This document shows positions 27,794-37,800 of a stretch of 64,000 nucleotides of DNA, one piece after another. This stretch comes from Acidovorax sp. SUPP3334 (lineage in GTDB: Bacteria > Pseudomonadota > Gammaproteobacteria > Burkholderiales > Burkholderiaceae_C). Position numbers and translations under genes: made by a program. The stretch spans positions 87,127 to 151,126 of the forward strand of contig NZ_BQXQ01000008.1 of NCBI RefSeq assembly GCF_030159055.1. The letters run 5' to 3'. Below the pieces are notes generated by a model. That model was not told the DNA's origin. It searched no databases and worked only from the letters and a program-made list of their open reading frames with translations. Within the stretch, counting starts at the first letter, position 1; each line of letters begins with the position of its first letter.

Positions 27794-28852
27794 TCAGTCG
27801 GCGGGAGTGGCCGCACGGCCGATGCGGCTCAGCGACACAAAACCCGAGCCTGAGACCCGTATGCCGACCTGCTGGTTCTGGGCGCCTGCCGACAAGGTCA
27901 GCGTCACACCGTCTTGCCCCAGTTCCCCCTCGCCCGGCCGATTGGCCCCCAGCACCGCCATGGCCTGCTGCAGGGCCGCCTCCACGAGGTTCGCGGCTGC
28001 CGCACCGGTTTCGCCGCGGTAGTGCGCCCCTTCGACGATGCAGCGAATGCCCTCGGAAAGCCGCGAAAATCCGAGGCGCCGGCCCTGTGCCAACCAGTTG
28101 GAGATGGCAAGGCTCACTTCCCGCGAAGAGACAGCGGCGTTCATCAGGCTGAGGCTTTCCAGCGCACCGAAAAGCGCAGGCAGCAGCGCTTGCAGCGCCA
28201 CTTCAGCTGCGGTGCCGCGCTGCGCCGGGGTGGCCTGCAACAAGCCTGGCAGGGTGTTGGCCAGGTGGAGATAGATCCGGTAGTAGTCGACAAACTCACG
28301 CGGTGTGTGCGCTTGGCGAATCGCGAACGCCGCGGCCTCTGCCTGCAATGCAGGGGACGGAACCGCGCCGCCCACCGAAAACCCAGGCAACTCGCACAGT
28401 GCGACGCCATCGATGAAATCGATGCTTTGAAACACCGGTGCCTCGGCCACGCCCAGTGACCCGAGGAATGCCCGCGCCTTCTGGAACTCCGTCGCCGTCA
28501 GCAGCCGATGTTCTCGGAGGATGCGCTGCCCCTGAACCATCACCGCAGGGTCCGCGTCGCCCGCCTCCACGCGCGCCAGGGTCCGCAGATCGTTCAGCTC
28601 CAGCGTCATCAGCTTGGCCGGGCTGACCGTCAGGCCCAGGCCGGGGAGCAGCGCCAGCCCGGAGCCATGAAGGCCTTGCTGGATGTCGCTCACCAGCGCC
28701 GCTTCATCGGGGAAATGGTAGTGCGCACTGGGCGAAGTGGTCGCCCAGCGCAGCCATTGCAGGCCGCCATCGATCAACGACAGGGCAACCTGCGCGGACT
28801 CCGACAACGTGGAAGACTGGGGCAGCACGTGCCCCGCGATGGAAATGCTCAT
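27794..28852 (-). CDS. Protein of unknown function
   Basis: 352 residues with start MSISIAGHVLPQSS, behind an AAGAGGGG ribosome site. It has no signal peptide or membrane segment, is rich in Ala/Leu helices, and ends in a short beta-rich piece (NQQVGIRVSGSGFVSLSRIG). I recognise no domain. It stands alone, convergent with the GGDEF-EAL gene. Confidence 0.6.
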   Translation of the reverse strand: MSISIAGHVLPQSSTLSESAQVALSLIDGGLQWLRWATTSPSAHYHFPDEAALVSDIQQGLHGSGLALLPGLGLTVSPAKLMTLELNDLRTLARVEAGDADPAVMVQGQRILREHRLLTATEFQKARAFLGSLGVAEAPVFQSIDFIDGVALCELPGFSVGGAVPSPALQAEAAAFAIRQAHTPREFVDYYRIYLHLANTLPGLLQATPAQRGTAAEVALQALLPALFGALESLSLMNAAVSSREVSLAISNWLAQGRRLGFSRLSEGIRCIVEGAHYRGETGAAAANLVEAALQQAMAVLGANRPGEGELGQDGVTLTLSAGAQNQQVGIRVSGSGFVSLSRIGRAATPAD

Positions 28853-29019
28853 GTGTTGACCCCTCTTGCCATGCAGGTTGGAATAAATAACGAACAGTGC
28901 GGCGGCGGAACACCGTCCATGAAACGATCGATGCAGCCGGCACGCCGCCATCCGGACGCCCGAAGTGCCGCGACCAAAATATAACGCCCGCGCAGGGCCA
29001 TCGTTCTTGCCATGAACCG

Positions 29020-29049
29020 GCCAAAAGAAAACCCGCCGGACGGCGGGTT
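29020..29049 (-). terminator. Rho-independent terminator after the cytochrome gene
   Basis: AACCCGCC-GGAC-GGCGGGTT (29030-29049) is an 8-bp stem; on the minus strand it is followed by TTTTCTTTT. It lies 50 bp after the cytochrome stop. Confidence 0.8.
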
Positions 29050-29098
29050 CTCAAAGCGGGGCCAGCAAGGCAACGCGGGGGTTGGCCGGGTCAACGCA

Positions 29099-29764
29099 TC
29101 ACCGAAAGCGCGACTGCGGAACCACTTGCAACTCGCCATCGAGCGAGCCGATGTAACCCGCCAGCGCCTTCAGTTCGGCGTTCGTGAACTGCTTGGCGAT
29201 GCCCGCCATGATGGCGTTGGAGCGGCCCAGATGGGTGTTGTTCGGATCGGCCTTGTACGCTTTCAGCGCCACGAAAAGGTAGTCTGCGTGCTGGCCGGAA
29301 ATCTTGGGGTACGACGGGTCGATGGGCTTGGAGAAGTTGTCTCCATGGCAGGACACGCACGCGCCCTTTTGCAGCAGTTGCGCCACCTGCACGCTCGGCT
29401 CGCGCGTGGGCTTGGCAGGCAGGTTGGCGCCCTCGCGCACCTGGGCAGCATAGTAGGCGGACACATCGGCGATGTCCTGGTCGGTGAGCGAATCGGCAAT
29501 GCCGCGCATGGTCGGATGCTTGCGGTCGCCCTTCTTGTAGGCATTGAGCGCCGAGGTGATGTAGCGCTCGCCCTGCCCCGAAATCATGGGCACCTTGTGC
29601 ACTTCGGGAAAGCTGGCCTGGTACCCTGGAATGCTGTGGCAGCCGATGCACATGGCGATCTTGCCTTGGCCCGCCTTGGCATCGCCCTTGGTCTCCTGGG
29701 CCTGCGAAACTGCGGTCACGCAAGCGACAGCCAGGGCGAATATCGTGGTCAACTTCTTGTTCAT
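29099..29764 (-). CDS. Di-haem cytochrome c (c4/c553 type)
   Basis: 221 residues with a signal peptide (MNKKLTTIFALAVACVTAVSQAQ). Two CXXCH haem sites, C-I-G-C-H near residue 40 and C-V-S-C-H near 138, each with a later Met ligand, show two homologous domains as in cytochrome c4. It is a periplasmic electron carrier, probably to a terminal oxidase. It is divergent from the MoxR operon and has its own terminator. Confidence 0.9.
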   Translation of the reverse strand: MNKKLTTIFALAVACVTAVSQAQETKGDAKAGQGKIAMCIGCHSIPGYQASFPEVHKVPMISGQGERYITSALNAYKKGDRKHPTMRGIADSLTDQDIADVSAYYAAQVREGANLPAKPTREPSVQVAQLLQKGACVSCHGDNFSKPIDPSYPKISGQHADYLFVALKAYKADPNNTHLGRSNAIMAGIAKQFTNAELKALAGYIGSLDGELQVVPQSRFR

Positions 29765-29868
29765 TTTGCGCGCACAATCTCGTGGAAGTTTGTCGGTGCT
29801 CGGGCAGAAAACGATTATAGCCAGCGCCTTTCCAGGCCTTTTATCAACGATTACCCTATTTACGGCCC

Positions 29869-30723
29869 ATGAAATTCCAAGGCTCACAGAGTTACGTTGC
29901 CACCCAGGACCTGATGCTCGCCGTGAACGCGGCCATCACCTTGCAGCGCCCGCTGCTCGTCAAGGGCGAGCCCGGCACAGGCAAGACGATGCTGGCCGAA
30001 GAGGTCTCGCGCGAACTGGGCATGCCGCTGTTGCAGTGGCACATCAAGTCCACCACCAAGGCGCAGCAGGGGCTGTATGAGTACGACGCCGTGAGCCGCC
30101 TGCGCGACAGCCAGCTGGGCGACGCCGACAGCAGCGAGCGCGTGAAGGACATCCGCAACTACATCGTGCAAGGCGTGCTCTGGCAGGCCTTCACCGCCGA
30201 CCAGCCCGTGGCGCTGCTGATCGACGAGATCGACAAGGCCGACATCGAATTCCCGAACGACCTGCTGCGCGAGATCGACCGCATGGAGTTCTACTGCTAC
30301 GAGACGCGCGAGCTCATCCGCGCCAAGCACCGGCCCCTGGTCTTCATCACGTCCAACAACGAAAAAGAACTGCCTGACGCTTTCCTGCGCCGCTGCTTCT
30401 TTCACTACATCAAGTTCCCCGAAGCCGAGACGATGCGCAAGATCGTCCACGTGCACTTCCCCACGCTCAAGAGCGAGTTGCTCGCCGTGGCGATGAAGAC
30501 GTTCTACGACGTGCGCGGCCTGCCGGGCCTCAAGAAAAAGCCATCGACCAGCGAACTCATCGACTGGCTCAAGCTGCTCGTGGCCGAAGACATTCCGCTC
30601 GAAGCTTTGCAAAGCGCCGACCAGAAGGTGTCCGTGCCGCCGCTGGTGGGAGCCTTGCTCAAGAATGAACAGGATGTGGGCCTGTTCGAGAAGCTGGTGT
30701 TCATGAACCAGCGGAACCGATGA
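29869..30723 (+). CDS. MoxR-family AAA+ ATPase
   Basis: 284 residues. Walker A is G-E-P-G-T-G-K-T near residues 33-40, Walker B is LLIDEID near 118-124, and sensor 1 is TSNNE with an FLRRCFFHYI arginine-finger region. MoxR ATPases work with VWA proteins as chaperones inserting cofactors or remodelling complexes. The matching VWA gene lies two genes downstream (31605). This pair is distinct from the yehMPQ module at the window's left edge. Confidence 0.9.
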   Translation: MKFQGSQSYVATQDLMLAVNAAITLQRPLLVKGEPGTGKTMLAEEVSRELGMPLLQWHIKSTTKAQQGLYEYDAVSRLRDSQLGDADSSERVKDIRNYIVQGVLWQAFTADQPVALLIDEIDKADIEFPNDLLREIDRMEFYCYETRELIRAKHRPLVFITSNNEKELPDAFLRRCFFHYIKFPEAETMRKIVHVHFPTLKSELLAVAMKTFYDVRGLPGLKKKPSTSELIDWLKLLVAEDIPLEALQSADQKVSVPPLVGALLKNEQDVGLFEKLVFMNQRNR

Positions 30724-30735
30724 AGGCCCCCCCCG

Positions 30736-30966
30736 ATGAGCAGCGCACGCCGCCTGCTGATGGAAGGCCTGTCCGACGCCGTGGGCTTCGTGGGCGGCGC
30801 GCTCGCAGGCTACTGGATCGGGCACCTGCTGGGCTTCGACATCTTTTCTTCGGGCTACGGCCCGTCCAGTCTGGCAGGCATTGCGCTCGTCGGCCTGGGC
30901 GGCGGCTTCGGCCTGCAAGCGGCGCGGCGCTGGCGCGTCAGCCGCGCACAGCGCGACAAGGAATGA
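30736..30966 (+). CDS. Small two-helix membrane protein
   Basis: 76 residues, Gly-rich, with two hydrophobic segments (AVGFVGGALAGYWIGHLLGF and LAGIALVGLGGGFGLQAA) and a basic tail. It starts 13 bp after moxR and overlaps the acetyltransferase gene by ATGA. No known domain is visible; AtpI-like glycine packing is possible. Confidence 0.6.
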   Translation: MSSARRLLMEGLSDAVGFVGGALAGYWIGHLLGFDIFSSGYGPSSLAGIALVGLGGGFGLQAARRWRVSRAQRDKE

Positions 30967-31577
30967 GTGGTTTTATGGCTTTCGTCGAACCCGTGACCTT
31001 TCGCGACCGTGGCATCCGCCTGGAGCCTCTCGCGCTATCGCATGAAGAGGGCTTGCGCGCTGCGGCCACCGATGGTGCGCTATGGACGCTGCGCATCACC
31101 TCCGTGCCCGAGCCGCAGGATGTGCGCGCCTACATCGAAGCCGCCCTGGCCGGGTGCGAGCAGGGCCACCGGTTCGCGTTCGCCGTGGTGCAGGAAGACA
31201 CCGGCAAGGTGCTGGGCACCACGAGCTACCACGACATCGTGCCGGCCGTGAAGCGGGTGGAGATCGGCTTCACCTGGTACGCCAAGAGCGTGCAGCGCAC
31301 GCACGTCAACACCACCTGCAAGCTGCTGATGATGGGCCACGCCTTCGACACGCTGGGCTGCCACGTGGTGGGCTGGCGCACCGACAACTACAACTTCGCC
31401 TCGCAGCGCGCCATCGAGCGCCTGGGCGCCAGGAAGGACGGCGTGCTGCGCGGCCATGCGCTGCGCCGCGACGGCACCATCCGCGATACGGTGATGTACA
31501 GCATGCGCTCGGGCGAGTGGCCGGAAGCGCGCGCCCAGTTGCTATACCTTTTGCAGCAGCACCCCCTACTGGAATAA
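30963..31577 (+). CDS. GNAT-family N-acetyltransferase
   Basis: 204 residues from the ATG in the ATGA overlap; a second ATG at 30975 is equally plausible. The RimJ/RimL-like fold is shown by FAVVQEDTGKVLGTTSY, VEIGFTWY and the late F-A-S-Q-R-A-I-E-R-L-G-A acetyl-CoA loop. The acceptor is unknown. It lies in the moxR operon, between the small membrane protein and the VWA gene. Confidence 0.85.
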   Translation: MSGFMAFVEPVTFRDRGIRLEPLALSHEEGLRAAATDGALWTLRITSVPEPQDVRAYIEAALAGCEQGHRFAFAVVQEDTGKVLGTTSYHDIVPAVKRVEIGFTWYAKSVQRTHVNTTCKLLMMGHAFDTLGCHVVGWRTDNYNFASQRAIERLGARKDGVLRGHALRRDGTIRDTVMYSMRSGEWPEARAQLLYLLQQHPLLE

Positions 31578-31604
31578 GCGCTGGAAGGCTAAAAGGCTCA
31601 AACC

Positions 31605-32792
31605 ATGCTGATCGACTTCTTCTACACGCTGCGCGCCGGGCAACTGCCGGTGTCGGTGAAGGAATACCTCACGCTGCTGGAAGCCTTGCAGGCCGGCGTG
31701 GTGGGGCCGAACTCGGACGATGCCTGGAGCCTGGACGATTTCTACCACCTCGCGCGCACCGTGCTCGTGAAGGACGAGAAGCACTTCGACAAGTTCGACC
31801 GGGCTTTCGGCGCCTATTTCAAGGGCGTGGAGATGGTGGCCGACTTCCGCAAGGACATTCCTGCCGACTGGCTGCGCAAGATCCTGGAGCGCGAACTCAC
31901 GCCCGAGCAGAAGGCCGCCATCGAGAAGATGGGCTGGGACGAGCTGATGGAGACGCTCAAGAAGCGCCTGGAAGAGCAAAAGGAACGCCACGAAGGCGGC
32001 AACAAGTGGATCGGCACGGGCGGCACCAGCCCGTTCGGCCACGGCGGCTACAACCCCCAGGGCGTTCGCATCGGGGGCGCCGGCAAGAACAAGAGTGCGG
32101 TGAAGGTGTGGGACCAGCGCGCCTACAAGGACTACGACGACACGCAGGAACTGGGCACGCGCAACATCAAGGTCGCACTGCGGCGGCTGCGCAAGTTCGC
32201 GCGCGAAGGCCACGAGATGGAACTGGACTTGGCCGACACCATCCGCAGCACGGCGGCGAACGCGGGGTATCTGGACATCAAGATGATTCCCGAGCGCCAC
32301 AACAACGTGAAGGTGCTGCTGCTGATGGACGTCGGCGGCACGATGGACGAGCATGTGCAGCGCGTGGAAGAGCTTTTTTCCGCCGTGAAGACGGAGTTCA
32401 AGCACCTGGAGTGCTATTACTTCCACAACTGCGTGTATGACTTCATGTGGAAGAACAACCGCCGCCGCTTCGCCGAGAAGTTTCCGACCTGGGACATCAT
32501 CCGCAAGTACAACAAGGACTACAAGCTCATCTTCGTGGGCGACGCCACCATGAGTCCGTACGAGATCCTGCAGCCGGGCGGCAGCGTGGAATACAACAAC
32601 GAAGAGGCCGGGGCCGAATGGCTGCAGCGGCTGATCCACGCCTTTCCCCGCTTCGCATGGATCAACCCCGAACCCCAGGGCGTGTGGCAGTACCGGCAGA
32701 GCATCGGCATCATTCAGCAGATCGTGGGCCAGCGCATGTACCCGCTGTCGCTGAAGGGCCTCGAAGAGACGATGCGGCTGCTGTCCAAATAA
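31605..32792 (+). CDS. VWA protein of the CoxE-like type
   Basis: 395 residues. The N-terminal part starts MLIDFFYTLRAGQLPVSVKEYL, typical of VWA partners of MoxR. The VWA core carries a non-canonical MIDAS, D-V-G-G-T instead of DxSxS, followed by MDEH. The change is common in this subgroup and may still bind metal through Asp and Thr. It is the final gene of the moxR operon, 27 bp after the acetyltransferase. Confidence 0.85.
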   Translation: MLIDFFYTLRAGQLPVSVKEYLTLLEALQAGVVGPNSDDAWSLDDFYHLARTVLVKDEKHFDKFDRAFGAYFKGVEMVADFRKDIPADWLRKILERELTPEQKAAIEKMGWDELMETLKKRLEEQKERHEGGNKWIGTGGTSPFGHGGYNPQGVRIGGAGKNKSAVKVWDQRAYKDYDDTQELGTRNIKVALRRLRKFAREGHEMELDLADTIRSTAANAGYLDIKMIPERHNNVKVLLLMDVGGTMDEHVQRVEELFSAVKTEFKHLECYYFHNCVYDFMWKNNRRRFAEKFPTWDIIRKYNKDYKLIFVGDATMSPYEILQPGGSVEYNNEEAGAEWLQRLIHAFPRFAWINPEPQGVWQYRQSIGIIQQIVGQRMYPLSLKGLEETMRLLSK

Positions 32793-32937
32793 CCCGGCCG
32801 GGCAGCGCAGCGCGCGCCGCTGTCTGACAGCGACTGCACACTTTTCAGGCCATAGTGCCCCCAATTGCTGCCGCGCCCTTCAGGGCGCAGCAGCTTGGCC
32901 GCCCTTCCCTGCCTGCCCTTTCAAAGCCCTCTTTTAC

Positions 32938-34839
32938 GTGTCCCTCAACGCCCTCCATTCTTCGAGACGATTCCCGACGCCGGCCTTGTGGCCGGCGTTG
33001 CTGCTTTCGAGCCTCGTGGCGCTGCAGGGGTGCAGCCTGCTGCCCGGTGCGAAAGAAGGCACGGTGGACAACAACACCATCCAGTCCGACGCCGGGGCCG
33101 GCACCGGGCCGGATGCGTTTTCGCTGGAGGTGCGCGCGCCGGACGCCGTGCGCGAATACCTCATGCGCCACATGGAGCTGCAGCGCTTTCGCCAATTGCC
33201 CGACCTGCAGTCGAGCGAGATCACGCGGCTGCTGGGCGCTGCCGAGGCCAATGCCCGCGAACTGCTGGGTACCCTGGGCTACTTCAGTCCCGCGCTCACC
33301 ATCACGATGCAGGAACCCCCCGAGGCCGCAGGCGCGCCGCGCACCATCACCGTGGAAGTGGAACCCGGCCCGCAGACCCGCGTGGCCAGTGCCGACATCG
33401 ATTTCACGGGCGCCGAGGCCGATGTCCCGAAATTCGCCAACCGCCGTGCGCGCCTTCAGCGCAGTTGGTCGCTCACGCCCGGACAGCCCTTCACGCAGGA
33501 CGCGTGGGACGGCGCCAAATCACAAGGCCTGCGCCAGTTGCAGGCCAGCCGCTACCCCACGGCCAGCATCGCCAAGAGCCGTGCCGAGATCGACGCTGAC
33601 CGCAACGAAGCCAAGCTGGGCGTGACGTACGACCCCGGCCCGCCCTACCGCTTCGGCGCATTGCGCGTGCAAGGCGGCGAACGCTACAGCGCCGACGGCG
33701 CACGGCGCATCGCACGGCTGCCCACCGGGGCCGACTACAGCGAAACCCAGTTGCTCGATGCCCAGATGCGCCTGGCCAGCAGCGGCTATTACGACGCCGT
33801 GTTCCTGTCGCTGGAGACCGACGGCACCGATCCGCAGGCGGCGCCCGTGGTGGCCCAGGTGCGCGAGGCACCGCTGCAGAAAGTCGTGTTCGGCGTGGGC
33901 CTGTCCACCGACAGCGGCCCGCGGCTGAGCGTGGACCACATCCACAACAAGCTGCCCGGCATCGGTTGGCGCGCAGTCAGCAAGGTCTCGGTGGACCGCA
34001 AAAACAAACTGCTGTCCACCGACTGGACCGATCTGCCCGGCGAAGACGGCTGGCGCTGGTTCACCGGCGCACAGGTGCAACGCGAAACCACCGGCGACTA
34101 CGAGGTCAACAGCACCCGAGTGCGCGGCGGCCGCAGCAAGAGCACCGACCACATCGACCGAAGCTACTTCCTGCAGCACGACACCGCCAAGAGCCAGGGC
34201 ACGGATGCCCCCCCTTCCAGCGCGGCCATCAGCGCGAACTACGGCTGGACGGGCCGCTACTTCAACAACACCACCAACCCCACGCGGGGCTTCGGCCTGG
34301 CCACCGAGCTGGGCGTGGGCACCACGCTGCGGCCCGAGCGCGACCCGTTCGTGCGCGCCTACCTGCGGTGGCAGTCCTTCTACCCCATGGGCCGCGTGGA
34401 CATGGGCGAGGGCGTGACCCGCACCAGCCGCCTGGCCCTGCGCGCCGAGGGCGGCGCGGTGATCGCACGGCGTGGCGCCGAGATCCCGGTGACCACGCTG
34501 TTCCTGACCGGTGGCGACACCACGGTGCGGGGATACGGCTACCGCGAGATCGGGGCGCGCACCAACAACGGCCAGCTGTATGGCGGCCGCTACCTGACCG
34601 TGGCCAGCGCCGAATGGCAGCGCCCCATCGAGTTCCGTGGCAACCGCACCGACTTCGAAAGCGCCGTGTTCATCGACACCGGCGCCGTGGCAGACCGCGC
34701 GGGCGACCTGGACCCGCGCGTGGGCGTGGGCGCGGGTCTGCGCTGGCGCAGCCCGGTCGGCCCGCTGCAGGCCGACGTGGCCTATGGCGTGCAAGCCAAG
34801 CAACTGCGGCTGCACCTGCGGCTGGGCTTCAGTTTCTGA
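32938..34839 (+). CDS. tamA: TamA, outer-membrane assembly factor
   Basis: 633 residues from a GTG. The signal sequence ends in a lipobox-like L-Q-G-C (Cys32), so the protein may be lipid-modified. POTRA repeats follow, then a 16-strand Omp85 barrel with the VRGYGYREIG motif and a terminal Phe (LGFSF). TamA with TamB moves autotransporters and lipids to the outer membrane. tamB starts 24 bp downstream. Confidence 0.9.
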   Translation: MSLNALHSSRRFPTPALWPALLLSSLVALQGCSLLPGAKEGTVDNNTIQSDAGAGTGPDAFSLEVRAPDAVREYLMRHMELQRFRQLPDLQSSEITRLLGAAEANARELLGTLGYFSPALTITMQEPPEAAGAPRTITVEVEPGPQTRVASADIDFTGAEADVPKFANRRARLQRSWSLTPGQPFTQDAWDGAKSQGLRQLQASRYPTASIAKSRAEIDADRNEAKLGVTYDPGPPYRFGALRVQGGERYSADGARRIARLPTGADYSETQLLDAQMRLASSGYYDAVFLSLETDGTDPQAAPVVAQVREAPLQKVVFGVGLSTDSGPRLSVDHIHNKLPGIGWRAVSKVSVDRKNKLLSTDWTDLPGEDGWRWFTGAQVQRETTGDYEVNSTRVRGGRSKSTDHIDRSYFLQHDTAKSQGTDAPPSSAAISANYGWTGRYFNNTTNPTRGFGLATELGVGTTLRPERDPFVRAYLRWQSFYPMGRVDMGEGVTRTSRLALRAEGGAVIARRGAEIPVTTLFLTGGDTTVRGYGYREIGARTNNGQLYGGRYLTVASAEWQRPIEFRGNRTDFESAVFIDTGAVADRAGDLDPRVGVGAGLRWRSPVGPLQADVAYGVQAKQLRLHLRLGFSF

Positions 34840-34863
34840 CCGGCAAGAGAGACCCCAGACCCC

Positions 34864-37800
34864 ATGGCAGACCGCCCCTCTCGCAACCCTTACGCCGCCG
34901 CAGCGGCCCCTGCTCCCGCCCCCCGGCGCGGCTGGCGCATGGCGCTATGGACTTTGGCGGCGCTGCTGGCGCTGGTCGCGATCATCGTCGGCGCAGCCTG
35001 GTGGTGGGCCGGCGGCCAAGCTTCGCTGGCGAGCACGCTGGACCGGGCCGCGCGCTACCTGCCGGCCGACCAGCGGCTGGAAACGCGCGACGTGACCGGT
35101 TCGCTGCGAGCGGGCGGGCACATCGGCTGGCTGCGCTGGAGCAGCCCCACGCTGGCGGTGGAAGTCAACGACGCGCGAATTGCCTGGCGCATCGCACCGC
35201 TGCTTCAGCGCCAGCTGACGCTGGGCGAAGTGCACGCCGCCGAGGTGCGCATCACCCCACAGGGCCCGCCCCGCACCGAGCCTGATGCGCCAACCCAACC
35301 GCTGGAATCGCTGGTGCTGCCGCTGCGCATCGACCTGCCGTTCCAGGTGGATTCGCTCACCTGGGCGGCGCCGAACCCCGTCACGACGCAGGGCTTGGCG
35401 GGCCGCTACCGCTACGACGGCGCACACCACCGTCTGGTGGTCGATCACGTGGCGTTCGCCCAAGGCTTGTACTCGGGCCAGGCCACCGTCCAGGCCCGGT
35501 CGCCCATGGCGCTGGAACTGCGGGCCGATGGCACCGTGCGCACGGCCTCGCCCGGCGGTGGAGACGACCTCGAAGCCAAAGCCCATGCCGAGGCTAAAGG
35601 CACGCTGGCCACCGCCGCGGCGCGCCTGCAGATCACCGCGCAACTGCAGGCCCAGGCCGCAGCGCCGTTGCCAGGGAGTGCACCGCTGCCCGCAGCCTCC
35701 ACGCCGGCAGCCAACGCCGCGCGTTCCTCTCCCCGTTCTCCCGCTGCCCGAGCTTCCGGAGCAGCGGCTGCCAAGCCTGCGGCCCGCACGGCGCCGGCCG
35801 CCGAGCCGATGCGCGCCGACGTGCAGGCGGAAGTCGCGCCCTGGGCAACGCAGCCGCTGGTGCAAGCCAAGGCCGACGTCGCCTCGCTCGACCTGGGCGC
35901 CCTGTGGCCCCAGGCGCCCGCCACCCAGTTGAGCGGGCAAATGCGCGTGGACCCGGCAGCGGCCGCCCCCGGCGCAGCCACCACCGGCTGGACCATTGCA
36001 GCGCAACTGCGCAACGCGCTGCCCGGCCCTTGGGACCAGGCCAGATTGCCGTTGGAGGGCATCGACGCCCAGGTCGCTTTCGATGGAGCGCAATGGACCA
36101 TTCCAGACGCCACCGCCCGCATCGGCAACGGCACCGTCGCACTGCAAGGCCGCTTCACGCCCGCCACGCGTGCGATGGAAGGCCGCGCCGAAGTGCGCGG
36201 CGTGCGCCCCAGCGCCCTGTACAGCACGCTCGACGCAACGCCCGTCGCCGGGCAGGCGCAGGCCCGCAGCGAAGGCGGTGATGGCGACCCGCTCATGCGC
36301 TTTTCGGCCGACCTGCGGGCCACCGGGGCCGCGGCGCCTCGCCGCGCGGGCACGGGTACCAGCACGGGTACGGCGCTGCGCGTCGAGCGCCTGAACACGG
36401 AAGGCACCTGGCAAGGCAGCCGGCTCACGCTGGCGCGCCTGCAGCTGGATGCGCTGCAAGCCCAGGTCAACGCACAGTCGCTGCAGATCGGCACGGCCGA
36501 CCTGTCGGTCAAAGGCCAGTTGCAAGCCACCGTGCCCGGCGCCACCGCCAAGCTGGACGGCCAGATCGCACCGCGTGCGGGGAACGGGCAGCTGGAACTG
36601 CGCGTGGCCGACGCCCAGCGCGTGCAGCGCTGGATCGAGTCGCTGCCCGGCATGGCCACGGCCCTGCGCGGCGCGGCCATGCAGGGCGACGCCGAGTTCA
36701 CCACGCGCTGGAACGGCGGCTGGCAAACCTTGCAGGGGCAATTGCAGGCGGCAGGCTTGCTTTCGCCCGCCGCGGCGGGCACGGCCCGCGCCGCAACTGG
36801 CGAGCGGTTCGAATGGCAGGCCCGGCTAGCTGCGCCGCGTTTCGATGTCTCGCTGCCCGCCAACGGCTCTGCCGCGCCCCTCGCTGTTCGGCTCACGGCT
36901 GTGCGCGCCGACGTGGCGGGCGGGTTGGCCCAGTCCACGCTGTCGCTGGACGCTGAAGCGCGCGTGGACCGGCGCCGGCTCGACCTGCGCTTGCGCGGCA
37001 CTGCAGGCACGACGGCGCCCGGGCAATGGAGCGCTCAGATCACCGAACTGCGCGCCCAGGCTCGCGATGAGCAATTGCCCGGCCCGTGGACGGTGCAGTT
37101 CAACCAGCCTCTGTCGATCACCACGCGCCAGTCGGCTGGCCTGCAGGTGGAAACCTCCGGCGGTGGGGCGACCGTCTCTGGCCCTGCGCCAGGACAGGTC
37201 ACGCTGAACTGGGAGCCCGTGCGCTTTGCGCAGACCGCCAACGGCGCGATCGCGCTGCGCACCCAGGGCCGGCTGCAAGGGCTGCCCATGGCCTGGACCG
37301 AAGCGTTCGGACCGCAGGGCCAGGAAGCCCTGCAGCGCCTGGGCCTGGCGGGCAATCTGGTGTTCGATGGTGACTGGGACGTGGACGCTGGCGAAACCCT
37401 GCGCGCCACGGCCAGTGTGCGGCGCACCAGCGGCGACATTCGCGTGCTGGCCGGCAGCGCCCCCCCGGCGACCACCGTGGTGCGAAGCAGCGGCCAGGGC
37501 CAGGGCGCCGGCCGAGCGCAAGCCAGCGAAGGGCCCGGCACGCCCGCCGGCGTGCGCCAGGCCGAAGTACGACTGCAGGCCGAGGGCGACACCGTGCGGG
37601 CAAGCGTGCAATGGGACAGCGAGCGTGCGGGCCGCGTACAAGCCGACGGCAGCACCCGCCTGACCCGTGCCGACGGTGGCTGGCAATGGCCCGCCGATGC
37701 CCCGCTGGCCGCTACCGTTCGCGCCCAATTGCCGGACGTGGGCGTGTGGTCCGCGCTCGCACCACCGGGCTGGCGCGTGAAAGGCACGCTGGACGCCAAC

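Noticed and set aside
31540..31570. A further GCTAT-type palindrome at the end of the acetyltransferase gene
   Set aside because: Only the left half is present (GCTATACCTTTT); the right half does not pair well.
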